A stretch of 41,720 bases of DNA from Pontiellaceae bacterium B12227 (GTDB lineage: Bacteria > Verrucomicrobiota > Kiritimatiellia > Kiritimatiellales > Pontiellaceae): positions 1 to 41,720 of the forward strand of contig JAROAZ010000037.1 in the NCBI GenBank assembly GCA_029432775.1, given 5' to 3'. Shown in pieces: positions 17,301 to 26,489 of this stretch (within the stretch, counting starts at the first letter, position 1; each line of letters starts with the position of its first letter). The position numbers were made by a program, and so were the translations under genes. Below the pieces are notes generated by a model. The model saw only the letters and a list, made by a program, of their open reading frames with translations. It ran no database searches and was not told the origin of the DNA.

Positions 17301-20300
17301 GCACGTAGATGGTCTGATCCGCCCCGGCATTCACCAGCGGCCCACTGCCTTCGCGCGGCGACTCGGGATAATTTTCAAACGTTGTCTGGTTGAAGGTGTG
17401 GCTGGTCTTGAAGATCACCATGCGGTCGATGGAGTGCCCCGGTGATCGGGCGGCCAGTTTGATGGTGTGGATGCCCGGCTCATAGTGACGGCGGACGTTG
17501 TTGTCGGAATAGTGCGTTCCGTGCACCGGTTCGAACGTGGTTCTCCACGACCATGCGTCCTGGCTCTGCACCCAGACCTTGTGGAACTGGCCAAAGTCCT
17601 GGTAGCCGGATACCGGCGTGCCGGAATTCAGCGAAACAAAAGTGTCGTTACCGGCATCGCCGGACGCCACATCGTCATACTGCTTGGTACGCCAGCGGAA
17701 GAAATAGTCGCCCGCTGTCGTGATCTTGAATTTATAGGTAATGATCCCGTTCACCTGCGCTTCAGTCTTGGTGTTGCCGGAATACTGCGCACCGGTCCAC
17801 TCCAGCCAGCCGTCGCCCAGGCTGCCGGCCATGGTCGGGTCGGAGACATAGCTTGCCGGACGGGCAATCCAGCTGGAAACCAGATCCCCGTGCTCCGCTT
17901 CGATTACAACAATATCGTTCTGTGCGACCCAGGCACCCTCTTCGCCCAGCGGAAACACTTTCACACTCACCGAATCGGTGGCGGTGTTGCCTTCGATGTC
18001 CGTAACGGTCATCCGGAAGGTATAGTCGCCCTCGACTAAACCGGATGCCGTCAGCGTCGCGGTTGCCGCTCCGCTTAAAGAAGCAGACCCCGGCCCTGCG
18101 GTTTGTGTCCAGGCAATGGTAAAGGGACTGTCGTCGCCGGCCGCCCCATTCATGATTACGGAATTTACCGGAAGCTGGATGGATTTATCAGAGCCTGCAT
18201 TTGCCGTTGGATCAACGGCGTTGACCGGATCGATTACAACGACCTGCACCGTGTCGCTGCCTGTGCCGCCGTCGTTGTCGGTGGAGGTCAGTTTAAACTC
18301 ATAGATTCCTTCCACCAGATTGGAAGCGGTCAGATCGGCCGTTGCCGCACCGGACAGCGTTGCAGTGTTGGGGCCGGTTTCCTGTGTCCAGAGGTAGGAA
18401 GCAATGGTGCCGTCCTGGTCGGAGGCAATCCCGTTCAGTATGATCTGTGCAGTCGGCAGACGAATGAAGGTATCCTGTCCGGCGTTGACGGACGGAACAA
18501 TGCTGACGCTGCCCTCGCCCACATTTTCCTCGCCGGCACGACAGATCAGCACTGCCCAGTCGGAACCGGTGTTGCCCGGCGCATTGCCGACGGAAGGCGA
18601 TCCGCCCCCGTTGACCTGGGTGACGGTGCCGCGCTGCAGGGTGCCGCCGTTGCGCGAATCGAACCACCAGACCTCGAAGGTGCCGGTCGCATCGGTCAGG
18701 TCAAGTGTGGTGGAGCCACCGTTGGCCAGAAAGATGGCGTATTTGCTGTCGGTCTTGCCGATGCAGTATTTTGTGTTGCCGTTACTGCTGTTGCCGATCC
18801 TGGCGTTCATGTTCCACATCTGGCTGAACATGAGATGGTCGTTAAAGAATTGCTTCGCGAAACGGCAGTAGTCCCACATGCGGTCGCGGGAGCGAAAGTC
18901 GGTCAGCGAGAGGTCGCTGTGCGGGTTTTGGTAGCCGGCATAAAGCTCGATGCCGCCGCCCCCGGCCATCAGGTTGCCCCAGACCACGTTCTTGCGCATC
19001 TGCGCCTGCGAGGGCGTTGTGGTTGTGACCGAATCCGGCGGGTTGGCATAGTTCGCCGGTCCCTGTTCGTCGTTGGCCACCACCCACGGCCTGCCTGCGG
19101 CGGCGGACTCGCTGATCCACTGAATCGTGCGGGAATGCACCTGGGCATAGTTGCACTGCAGGGAGACGCCGAGCATTTCCGAGTTGCCGCCGAGCAACGG
19201 GCGATAGACGGCTTCCCACTCGTTCGGATAGGTGTGCAGCACCCGATGGTTATCGTAGGGATCGATGTCGTCCATATATTGGAACATGTCGGTTTGCTGC
19301 GAGGTAGACTGGCTGTTTTCCTCGCCCATATTCCAGTTCAGCGCCAGGTGATGACCGAAGCGGGCAACGAGCTCGCGGAAGTAGAGCTTGCGCTCGATGC
19401 CCATATTGCCATCGTCGAGCGCGAAGGCTGAGCCGGGGCCGCTCAGGTCGTCGTTCTCGCGTTCCTGCAGTTTGAAATGCAGATACATGCCCTTATTCTG
19501 GCCGTGGCTGAATACGATTTCCCATTGGTCGAGCTTCGAGCAGTCGTACACCAGCGGATCGGTGTGGGAGGTGAACGGCCAGACATCCTTGGAGTCGCCG
19601 CCGGCGTTGTAGGTCAGGAATGAAAAGACATTCTGCCCTTCGGATGCGAGGTAGTTGATGGCGCCGATGATGCCTTTGCCCTTGCTGCTTCCCCAGGTCG
19701 GATCACCGCTCTGCCAATCCGCCACGTGATCCGCCCAGTCGCGCCGGTAGTCGGTTCCGCCATGGTTGTAGGTGTTGTCGAAATCCAGATAGTTCAGGAA
19801 GTTTTCCGGGGCGTCGGCGCCGGTCTTGATGAAGGCGCCGCCGGTGGCCGCGTGCTTGAGGTAGCGGGTTCCATCGTAAATCAAGCGGCCTTTGGATCGG
19901 AAATCGTCGGGATCTTTGTCGGTTTCGGAAACGGTGAAGCTGCCGGAAGTTCCTTCGTACGGGAATACAGCCGACCCGGCGGCTTCGCCCAGTTCAACAG
20001 CAACGTTGGAGCCGGAACGAAAAAAAATCTGATAGTTCCATGTGCCGATATGACCTGGTGCCAAATGCGCGCGCCATTTGTTTCCACTGGTTGCGCCGGA
20101 GTCAGCGGCATTGCCATCCGCAGCAAAATAACCGGGAACGATCAGTTCAGTGCCGGAAGCCGGATGGGTAAATTTCACGTTCATGCGGTAATCGGTAAAC
20201 GTGCCGGCCACTTCCGATGCACTCGGGCCGTCCAGGGTCAATGAAACGTTGTGCCAGCGTTTGGTCTCGCCGGAGATCCCGACCGGTGGCGGTGTCGACA

Positions 20301-20805
20301 TTTCCAACGTGGTCCAGCGTCCACGGGCATAGGCCCATCCCCCATTTTCCGGAACTTTTTCGTTCGATGTGCAATTCGACTCAACTTCGATCAATGCGCC
20401 GGCCGGCACAGAGACATTACTGAAAACATGAACATGCGGCTCATAGTCAACTGTGGTAGCCGGGTTCTGCTGCATACCGATCACAACCCCGTTCACGGAC
20501 AGCCGGTAGGAACATTCTCCGTCCAGTTCCTTCAAGGCCGTTACCGCAATATTATAGGTCCCGTCCGTCCCGCTAAAGGTAACGGCTGCTTTCGCGAATT
20601 TTTCGCGATACGCCTCTTTTGTTGCATCAATGGCCAGTGCGCTTTTCGCCGTATGTTTGTAATATGGAACCTCACCGGAACTCAGGTTCCCGAAATCGGT
20701 GGTCGCGGCGTAGGTGTAGGATGCCGCATGAACCGCTGATACCCCCAACCCAATGTTTACGATAACAATTGTAAGCAAAACGATTGCCCGTTTAATTTTA
20801 TTCAT
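14381..20805 (-). CDS. Large secreted DUF5060-type glycoside hydrolase, frameshifted near the 3' end
   Basis: Signal peptide (AIVLLTIVIVNIGLGVSAVHA), then an N-terminal binding module (30-178), a DUF5060-like beta-sandwich (180-290) and a TIM-barrel catalytic region (about 300-760; ALNWNMGEEN supplies a likely catalytic Glu). Then two PKD domains (about 765-955), a CBM6/35-like module (960-1130), a third PKD, a putative Ig (He_PIG) domain, a CBM96/DNRLRE domain (1340-1490), a LamG-like module, a second He_PIG, a further beta-sandwich and a thrombospondin-3-like DLDDDGMTNLEEF tail. The intact frame ends at 14707; the rest continues in another frame to 14381. Adding one base in the AAA at 14806-14808 (TTT on the coding strand) restores LFSEHVYIDNLDFRIG and a 2,141-residue protein. 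This is a sequencing error or a real mutation. GGGGAG precedes the ATG. It probably degrades a marine polysaccharide; the substrate is unknown. Confidence 0.8.
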
Positions 20806-20917
20806 TGTTTTCTCCCCGTTCCCTTATCTGGACTAGCACCATCTCCAGTATCAGCCGCAGCGAAACGTCACCACAACCATACTGCTGAGTCTTACAGAAT
20901 CTTAAAGCAAGGTGGTC

Positions 20918-22165
20918 TTATTTCCCCTCTACCACCTTCAGCTCCAATACCGGAGCCACCGGTCCATCGCTTGCGCTGAACCAGAAATCGTTGCCGCCCT
21001 CATCGAGCGTCAGCTCAAACCTATTGATACCGGACGTCAGCAGCTCCGGATTGAGATCCATGATCAGGTCTTTGTTTTTTCCAACCCCGCCGCTGAAATG
21101 GGCCACTTCCGCCCGCGCGTCATTTTCCATGGTGCGGAATAGCCGGAGGTCTCCCCGGCCGCCGTAATCGTTTCCCTGCGCCATGACCCGCAGACGGAGC
21201 CGGGCCTCCAGAATTTTACCGTGCACCTTGCTTAGATCAAATTTCAGCATGCCCTCAAAATTCCGAACCGGATCAACGGCTATCATACGGAGATGCTTCT
21301 GGTGATGCATCGACCCGGTTTCCACGGCCAGCAGATGAACCATGCTGAACGGCACGGTGGGCTCCGGGCCTTCGGTCGAATCGGCAAAGAATCCGGATTT
21401 CACCACCACGCTGTGACCGGTGTGCTTGGAATTAAAACGTACAGCTCCTTCGGTGACCGAAAGCCGGGTAATCTGTTCGGCAAATACTTCGAACGAGGTG
21501 CCCAGCACGACCACCTCGGCATCGCGCGTCATTACGCGCATCGGCTTGTCCTTCGGTTGTTTCGCCACATCCGCCATCAGCCAGCCCCGATCCAAACGGA
21601 TCCGCTTCGCCCCCTGATGTTCGGCAATATGAACCAAAGCCCCGCCGTCCAGACTGATCTCGGTTTCCTCTTCCAGGTATTGGAAAGACAGCTGGCAGCC
21701 CGGCGGAATGACCACGCGGTCGCCCTCGCGGATTTTAGATACCGCATTGAGCTTACGGACATGCCCATCGTTCACCACCGAGATCGCCTCGCCTTCCAGC
21801 ACAAAGAAGTCGGTAACGGAAGCAATTGCCGGAGCGGATGGCTTCGAGGCAATCATTTCTGTGATCGTGGCTGACTTGGAATAGAGCAGTGTTCCGAGCG
21901 TGACCACCAGCGCGGCGGCGGCAGCAATGGCCCGAATGCGCCGGCGGCGGTTCGACCGGGGATTGAGCGAAATGATTTTATGACTTTCCTGATGATGCAC
22001 ATGGTGCAAAAGCCACTCGTCGCGGCCGAGTTCAACAAACTGAATGCGGGCATTCGGATCTGAAGCGAGCAGTGTCTGCAGCTGTTGGAGCTCTTCAGGC
22101 GAGAGATCGCGCAGAAAGTATTCGGAAATCAGGTCCGGCTCTTTACTGGAGTCGAGTTGGTTCAT
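20918..22165 (-). CDS. FecR-type regulator with C-terminal CBM96-like domain
   Basis: 415 residues. Residues 1-60 are a helical cytoplasmic region (ISEYFLRDLSPEELQQLQTL) as in FecR/anti-sigma proteins of Planctomycetes and Verrucomicrobia. A membrane segment lies at about 78-96. A FecR beta-helical domain follows at about 118-260, with GDRVVIPPGCQLSF, GWLMADVAKQP, VVVLGTSFEVFA and RLSVTEGAVRF. The last ~130 residues (FDLSKVHGKILEARLRLRVM to GGNDFWFSASDGPVAPVLEL) resemble the CBM96/DNRLRE module that also occurs in the downstream hydrolase (GGNDAWFSSKEGATAPKL). The start overlaps the sigma-factor stop by 4 nt. I infer a membrane-bound regulator that senses an outside ligand, perhaps a glycan, and releases the sigma factor. 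Confidence 0.8.
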   Translation of the reverse strand: MNQLDSSKEPDLISEYFLRDLSPEELQQLQTLLASDPNARIQFVELGRDEWLLHHVHHQESHKIISLNPRSNRRRRIRAIAAAAALVVTLGTLLYSKSATITEMIASKPSAPAIASVTDFFVLEGEAISVVNDGHVRKLNAVSKIREGDRVVIPPGCQLSFQYLEEETEISLDGGALVHIAEHQGAKRIRLDRGWLMADVAKQPKDKPMRVMTRDAEVVVLGTSFEVFAEQITRLSVTEGAVRFNSKHTGHSVVVKSGFFADSTEGPEPTVPFSMVHLLAVETGSMHHQKHLRMIAVDPVRNFEGMLKFDLSKVHGKILEARLRLRVMAQGNDYGGRGDLRLFRTMENDARAEVAHFSGGVGKNKDLIMDLNPELLTSGINRFELTLDEGGNDFWFSASDGPVAPVLELKVVEGK

Positions 22166-22692
22166 TGGACCTCCGGTTGCTGCAATTGAAATTCAACACA
22201 TTTACGCAGCCCGTTCTTCATGCGTTTCAGAAGACCGTAGATGCCCTGAATGGAACGCCCGATCGTCTTGGAAATCTGGGAGCAGTCCAGCTCTTCGACA
22301 TAGCGCATCTGCATGATGTGGCGCTGCTTCTGCGGCAGCTTTTCGACGCATTTTTTCAGCGCGACCTGCCGTTCGGTTATTTCCTCCTTTTCGTAGGATG
22401 CAAACAGCGGAACAAAATCCTCCAGCAGCTCATAGCTGACATTGGATGCTTCCTTTCCTTTGGCCCGGTAGTGTCGCTGGATCTGATTGCGGGCAATGCC
22501 CATAAACCAGGGCAGTGCCGGACGGGCGGCATCGTAGACCGAGGCTTTTTTGGCCACCACAATGGCGATCTCCTGCAGAATATCCTCCGTGGCATGGTAA
22601 TCCCGCGTGGCGGAAAAAACATAACCACGCAGTTTCCCCTGATTCGCATAGAACCGGCGCAGCAGGCTTTCAAGTTGTACAGCTTCAGACAT
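22162..22692 (-). CDS. ECF sigma factor (Rhodopirellula/Verrucomicrobium type)
   Basis: A 176-residue RNA polymerase sigma-70 factor of the extracytoplasmic-function group. Region 2 lies at about 10-80 (DYHATEDILQEIAIVVAKKA, then PALPWFMGIARNQIQRHYR), the core-binding and -10 recognition part. Region 4 lies at about 115-165 (EKLPQKQRHIMQMRYVEELD, then SQISKTIGRSIQGIYGLLKR), the -35 helix-turn-helix. Length and layout fit the family in which a FecR protein is encoded next door, here with a 4-nt overlap. It probably controls the hydrolase, PEP-CTERM and following genes and perhaps itself. I find no obvious duplicated ECF promoter before 20805 or 22692. The Shine-Dalgarno is weak (AAGAAG). Confidence 0.88.
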   Translation of the reverse strand: MSEAVQLESLLRRFYANQGKLRGYVFSATRDYHATEDILQEIAIVVAKKASVYDAARPALPWFMGIARNQIQRHYRAKGKEASNVSYELLEDFVPLFASYEKEEITERQVALKKCVEKLPQKQRHIMQMRYVEELDCSQISKTIGRSIQGIYGLLKRMKNGLRKCVEFQLQQPEVQ

Positions 22693-22810
22693 AAAGGAAC
22701 TTCTTTATCATAAATTCAACGTGTTCACATTCCCAATACGCGGGGATTGCATGCATTAGTCATAAAAGATGTAAAAAAGTTCCAATATACGGAAAACAGC
22801 GGCTTTCCGG

Positions 22811-24499
22811 TCAGATCGTATAATTGGTACCGCCGGCTCGCCTGGCCAGAGCCGCTTCCCGGGCATCGTCGATCCGGTGGTAGAAATGGTCCTCGCCGAT
22901 GATTTCGAACAGACCTGCTTTTTCGAGCTTCCGCCGCACCGGATATTTCATGCGGGCGAAATAGAGCTCCATACCGTTTTCACGCAGCTTCTCCGTCATG
23001 TCTTCCAGCATGACAATGCCGGAAGCGTCGATGGCATTCATTCCCTGACAATCGACCAGAATAAATTTTGCGTCGGGATAGCGCACGCAGGTATCGAGTA
23101 TAATTTCCTCGAAGTAGGAAATATTGGCAAAAAAGAGCCGCCCGTCAAAACGGATGACCGGCATGTGCTTATCGAGTTTGAGATTATAGCGGTCGTGCGT
23201 GCGGTAGGACCCATCGGGATGCCGGCCCAGCAGCGCCACATGCGGTTTAAGCGTTTGAAAGAGGAACACCACGATGGAAAGCAAAACCCCCACCAGAATG
23301 CCGTTCTGCAGCTGAGGAGCAAAAAGCAGGGTGGCCGTAAAGGTGATCAGGGCGGTTGCTCCTTCCACTTTACTGACCTTCCAGTAGCTGAACAGCCGCC
23401 TGAAATCGAGCAGCTTTACGACGGCCACAATAATGATTGCGCCCAGCGCCGCCTTCGGCAGGTAGTATAGCGTGCCGGCCAGGAACATCAGAAACAGCGC
23501 AACAAAAAGGCCGGTAAAGACACTGGTCATTCCCGTGCGTGCGCCGCAGGCAAAACTGAGTGCCGTGCGGGAAAAAGAACCGGAAACGGGATAGCCGCCG
23601 GTGAAACCGGAGGAGATGGCCGCCATGCCCTGCCCGATCATTTCCTGATTCAAATCCAGGGGCTGCCGGCTTTTCACCGCCACCGCTTTGGCCACCCCGC
23701 ACATTTCCATGAAGCCGATGAAGGTAATGACCAGCGCCCCCGGAAGCAGCTTAAGCACAGTATTCCAATCCAGCGATACGGGGGTGAATTTCGGAAGCCC
23801 CGTCGGAATGGTTCCGACAATATCCACCCTTTCCGACCATTGGAAGAAATAGACCATGGCTGTGGTTATCGCCACCACAAACAGAGCCGCCGGCAATTTG
23901 CAGAATATTTTTTTCACCACGATCAGCAGTGCAATCGAAAGTCCGCCAAGCAGGAGTGCAATTCCGTTGGCCTCTTTCAGATTCAACACCAGATTCCAGA
24001 GATCCCGCAGATACCAGTCCGACCGCTGCAGCGTCAGCCCGAAGAGTTTGCTCACCTGCGAAGACGCAATGACCAGGACGCCGGCATGCACAAACCCATC
24101 CATCACCGGTTTGGAAATAAAATTGGCCACGACCGTTAGCTTAAAGAACCCGATCAGCAGGCGGATTATGCCGAGCAGCACAGCCAGCATACCGGCGAGC
24201 AAAACATATTCGGTTGTTTCCGGAACCGCCAGCGGCATCAGCGCGGTGGCCGTCAGCAGCGAGGTGATGGCCACCGGCCCGGTCTGCAGATGGTTGGAAG
24301 AGCCCCAGAGTGCGCCGAACAATACCGGAAGGATGGATGCATAGAGTCCCACCACCACGGGAAGTCCCGCAAGCTGAGCCACGGCCATCGACTGGGGAAT
24401 GACGACCAGCGCCACATTCAGACCGGCCATCAAATCCGCACGCAGATCGCCTTTGGCAAAGCGCCACCCCAGAAAAGGAAATATCTTTTTCAACATCAT
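22811..24499 (-). CDS. SulP-family anion transporter with STAS domain, copy 1
   Basis: About 562 residues. The SulP/SLC26 transmembrane core spans about 1-415, with the hallmark start KGDLRADLMAGLNVALVVIP then QSMAVAQLAG and the GSSNHLQTGPVAI loop; 10-12 membrane helices can be followed. A cytoplasmic STAS domain is at about 440-555 (RLFFANISYFEEII, ILVDCQGMNAIDASGIVMLE). Such transporters import sulfate, bicarbonate or other anions coupled to protons or sodium; the substrate cannot be read from sequence. The first ATG pair lies at 24499/24496; a GTG at 24505 is also possible. A second SulP gene lies directly upstream on the same strand. In a degrader of sulfated polysaccharides sulfate handling would make sense, but no sulfatase is in the window. 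Confidence 0.85.
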   Translation of the reverse strand: MMLKKIFPFLGWRFAKGDLRADLMAGLNVALVVIPQSMAVAQLAGLPVVVGLYASILPVLFGALWGSSNHLQTGPVAITSLLTATALMPLAVPETTEYVLLAGMLAVLLGIIRLLIGFFKLTVVANFISKPVMDGFVHAGVLVIASSQVSKLFGLTLQRSDWYLRDLWNLVLNLKEANGIALLLGGLSIALLIVVKKIFCKLPAALFVVAITTAMVYFFQWSERVDIVGTIPTGLPKFTPVSLDWNTVLKLLPGALVITFIGFMEMCGVAKAVAVKSRQPLDLNQEMIGQGMAAISSGFTGGYPVSGSFSRTALSFACGARTGMTSVFTGLFVALFLMFLAGTLYYLPKAALGAIIIVAVVKLLDFRRLFSYWKVSKVEGATALITFTATLLFAPQLQNGILVGVLLSIVVFLFQTLKPHVALLGRHPDGSYRTHDRYNLKLDKHMPVIRFDGRLFFANISYFEEIILDTCVRYPDAKFILVDCQGMNAIDASGIVMLEDMTEKLRENGMELYFARMKYPVRRKLEKAGLFEIIGEDHFYHRIDDAREAALARRAGGTNYTI

Positions 24500-24666
24500 C
24501 AACACCCACGCAGAAAACTGAGAAAACGTAGACTTTGAGTGATGCTCCCCCCCGGCTTCAAACTAAATTCACCAATTCCTTTGTTTACCACCTGCAAAGC
24601 AAGCGCCGGTTGCAACCGGGATCCGGGGTCCTGTTCAGGCGAGCCGGGGCTTTCGGCGAAGGACGG

Positions 24667-26382
24667 CTAGATGGAGAAGCTCATATCGGATGGCATGCGG
24701 GCAATAACCTCATTATAGGCCTCCCCGTAGGTTCCGAAAAAATTTGAACGGCCGACCAGTTCCACCAGGCCGCTGGAAACGAGCACTTCGCGCACCTGCG
24801 GTTTGACGCCGACAAAAATCAACTGGACCTCCTTATGCCCAAGCTGCCCCGTCAGTTCTTTCAGCATTTCGGTTCCGGAGGAATCGATCTCATTGATGCC
24901 GTCAAAAATAATGGCCACATTGCGGCTTTCCGGAATCTGTTCGAGATGCCCATGCACCTGATCTTCAAAATAGGCCGCGTTCGCAAAAAACAGCCGCCCG
25001 TCCAGCCGGATGGCCGGCAGATTACGATCCACCTCCGTAGACCGAACATCCACCGCTTCCAGTTTTCCATCCGCCCGGCGCCCCAGCAGCGCAATATGCG
25101 GCCGCATCATTTTGTAGAGGTGCATAAAGATGGAAACCGAAGCACCGAGCAGAATGCCCTTCTCCAGGGCGGGCGCAAAAACCAGCGTTCCGGCGAACGT
25201 CACCCAAGCCGCGACGCCATCGGCCCGCGTTACCTTCATGAAGGAAGCGAGCTGTCTGAAATTCATCAGCTTAATGACGGCCGCAATGATGATGGCCGCC
25301 AACACGGTCTTGGGCAGGAAATAGAACAGCGGGGTGCAAACCAGCAGAAAAATCAGAACAAACAGACCGGTAAAGACCGCTGCCAGACCGCTTCTGGCCC
25401 CGCTGGCAAAATTCAGCGCCGAACGGGAGAAGGAGCCGTTGATCGGCTGGCCGCCGGAAAATGCCGCCCCGAACGAGGCCAGCGCCTGACCGACCGCCTC
25501 CTGATTGACATTCAGCTTCTGATGGCTGCGCGCCGCAATGCCGCGCGCCACCGAGCAGGTCTCCATAAAACCCACAAAGGCAAAAATCAAGGCTCCCGGT
25601 AACAGCTTCATCGTATTTCCAAGGTCTGGAACCGGCCAGGCTGGCTTCGGAAGGCCGGCGGGAATATTTCCGACAATCGCCAAAGGATACGCGGTGCGTT
25701 CCGGGTCGCTGAGACCCAGATAATAAACGGCGGCCGTGGCGAGCGAAGCAATAATCAAGGCCATCGGCACTTTCGGAAAAAAGCGGCGGCCGCCCAGCAG
25801 GAGCATCAGCGAAACGCCCCCGATGAGTAGACTGATGGGATTGACGGCCCCTAACCGGCTGATCAATCCGACCATATCGCCCAGCATGTGATCCGAGCGC
25901 GACAGCGGAATCCCAAGTATTTTACCGACCTGCGATACCGCAATCAGGATGCCCCCCGCATTAATAAAGCCTTCAATAACCGGCCGCGACAGGAAGTTAA
26001 TGATGAAACCCAACCTGAAAATGGCGACGAGCGACCAGATGACCCCGACCATAAAGCCCAGCTGCACCGCCAGCTTCACATATTCCGCCGATCCTGCGGC
26101 CGCCAGCGGCATCAGCACGGCGGCCACAATCAGCCCCATCGTGGCCCCCGGACCGGTCTGCAGATGATTGGACGAGCCCCAAAGCCCCCCCAGAATCACG
26201 GGAATAAAAGCGGCGTAGAGGCCGGCCCAGACCGGAAGCCCCGCGAGCTCGGCATAGGCCATGGATTGCGGGATTAAAACGAGTGCAACCGTGAGTCCCG
26301 CCAACAGGTCGGCACGCAGATCCCCCAACCCGGCAGGAAACCACGAGAGAAACGGAAACAGTTTTTTACTGAAAATACGCAC
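24667..26382 (-). CDS. SulP-family anion transporter with STAS domain, copy 2
   Basis: 571 residues, starting at GTG (MRIFSKKLFPFLSW) with AAAGGTG upstream. It has the same layout as the downstream copy: LGDLRADLLAGLTVALVLIP then QSMAYAELAG, GSSNHLQTGPGATMGL, and a C-terminal STAS domain (RLFFANAAYFEDQV, IIFDGINEIDSSGTEMLKEL). The two proteins are clearly paralogous yet differ throughout, so the tandem duplication is old. A 167-bp gap separates the two genes. Substrates may differ; sulfate and bicarbonate are the usual candidates. Confidence 0.85.
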   Translation of the reverse strand: MRIFSKKLFPFLSWFPAGLGDLRADLLAGLTVALVLIPQSMAYAELAGLPVWAGLYAAFIPVILGGLWGSSNHLQTGPGATMGLIVAAVLMPLAAAGSAEYVKLAVQLGFMVGVIWSLVAIFRLGFIINFLSRPVIEGFINAGGILIAVSQVGKILGIPLSRSDHMLGDMVGLISRLGAVNPISLLIGGVSLMLLLGGRRFFPKVPMALIIASLATAAVYYLGLSDPERTAYPLAIVGNIPAGLPKPAWPVPDLGNTMKLLPGALIFAFVGFMETCSVARGIAARSHQKLNVNQEAVGQALASFGAAFSGGQPINGSFSRSALNFASGARSGLAAVFTGLFVLIFLLVCTPLFYFLPKTVLAAIIIAAVIKLMNFRQLASFMKVTRADGVAAWVTFAGTLVFAPALEKGILLGASVSIFMHLYKMMRPHIALLGRRADGKLEAVDVRSTEVDRNLPAIRLDGRLFFANAAYFEDQVHGHLEQIPESRNVAIIFDGINEIDSSGTEMLKELTGQLGHKEVQLIFVGVKPQVREVLVSSGLVELVGRSNFFGTYGEAYNEVIARMPSDMSFSI

Positions 26383-26489
26383 CGATTTTGCACCTTTAAA
26401 ACCCCCTATATATGACCAATGTTATCACCTTTCAAGCTTTTTCCCGTTATGATTGCGGGTCGGCCTCGGGAAAGTCCGCTATTCAGGGG

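Noticed and set aside
18103..19431. 442-codon plus-strand open frame
   Set aside because: It is antisense to the catalytic and PKD region of the large hydrolase and has no recognisable domain; such frames are common in GC-rich DNA.
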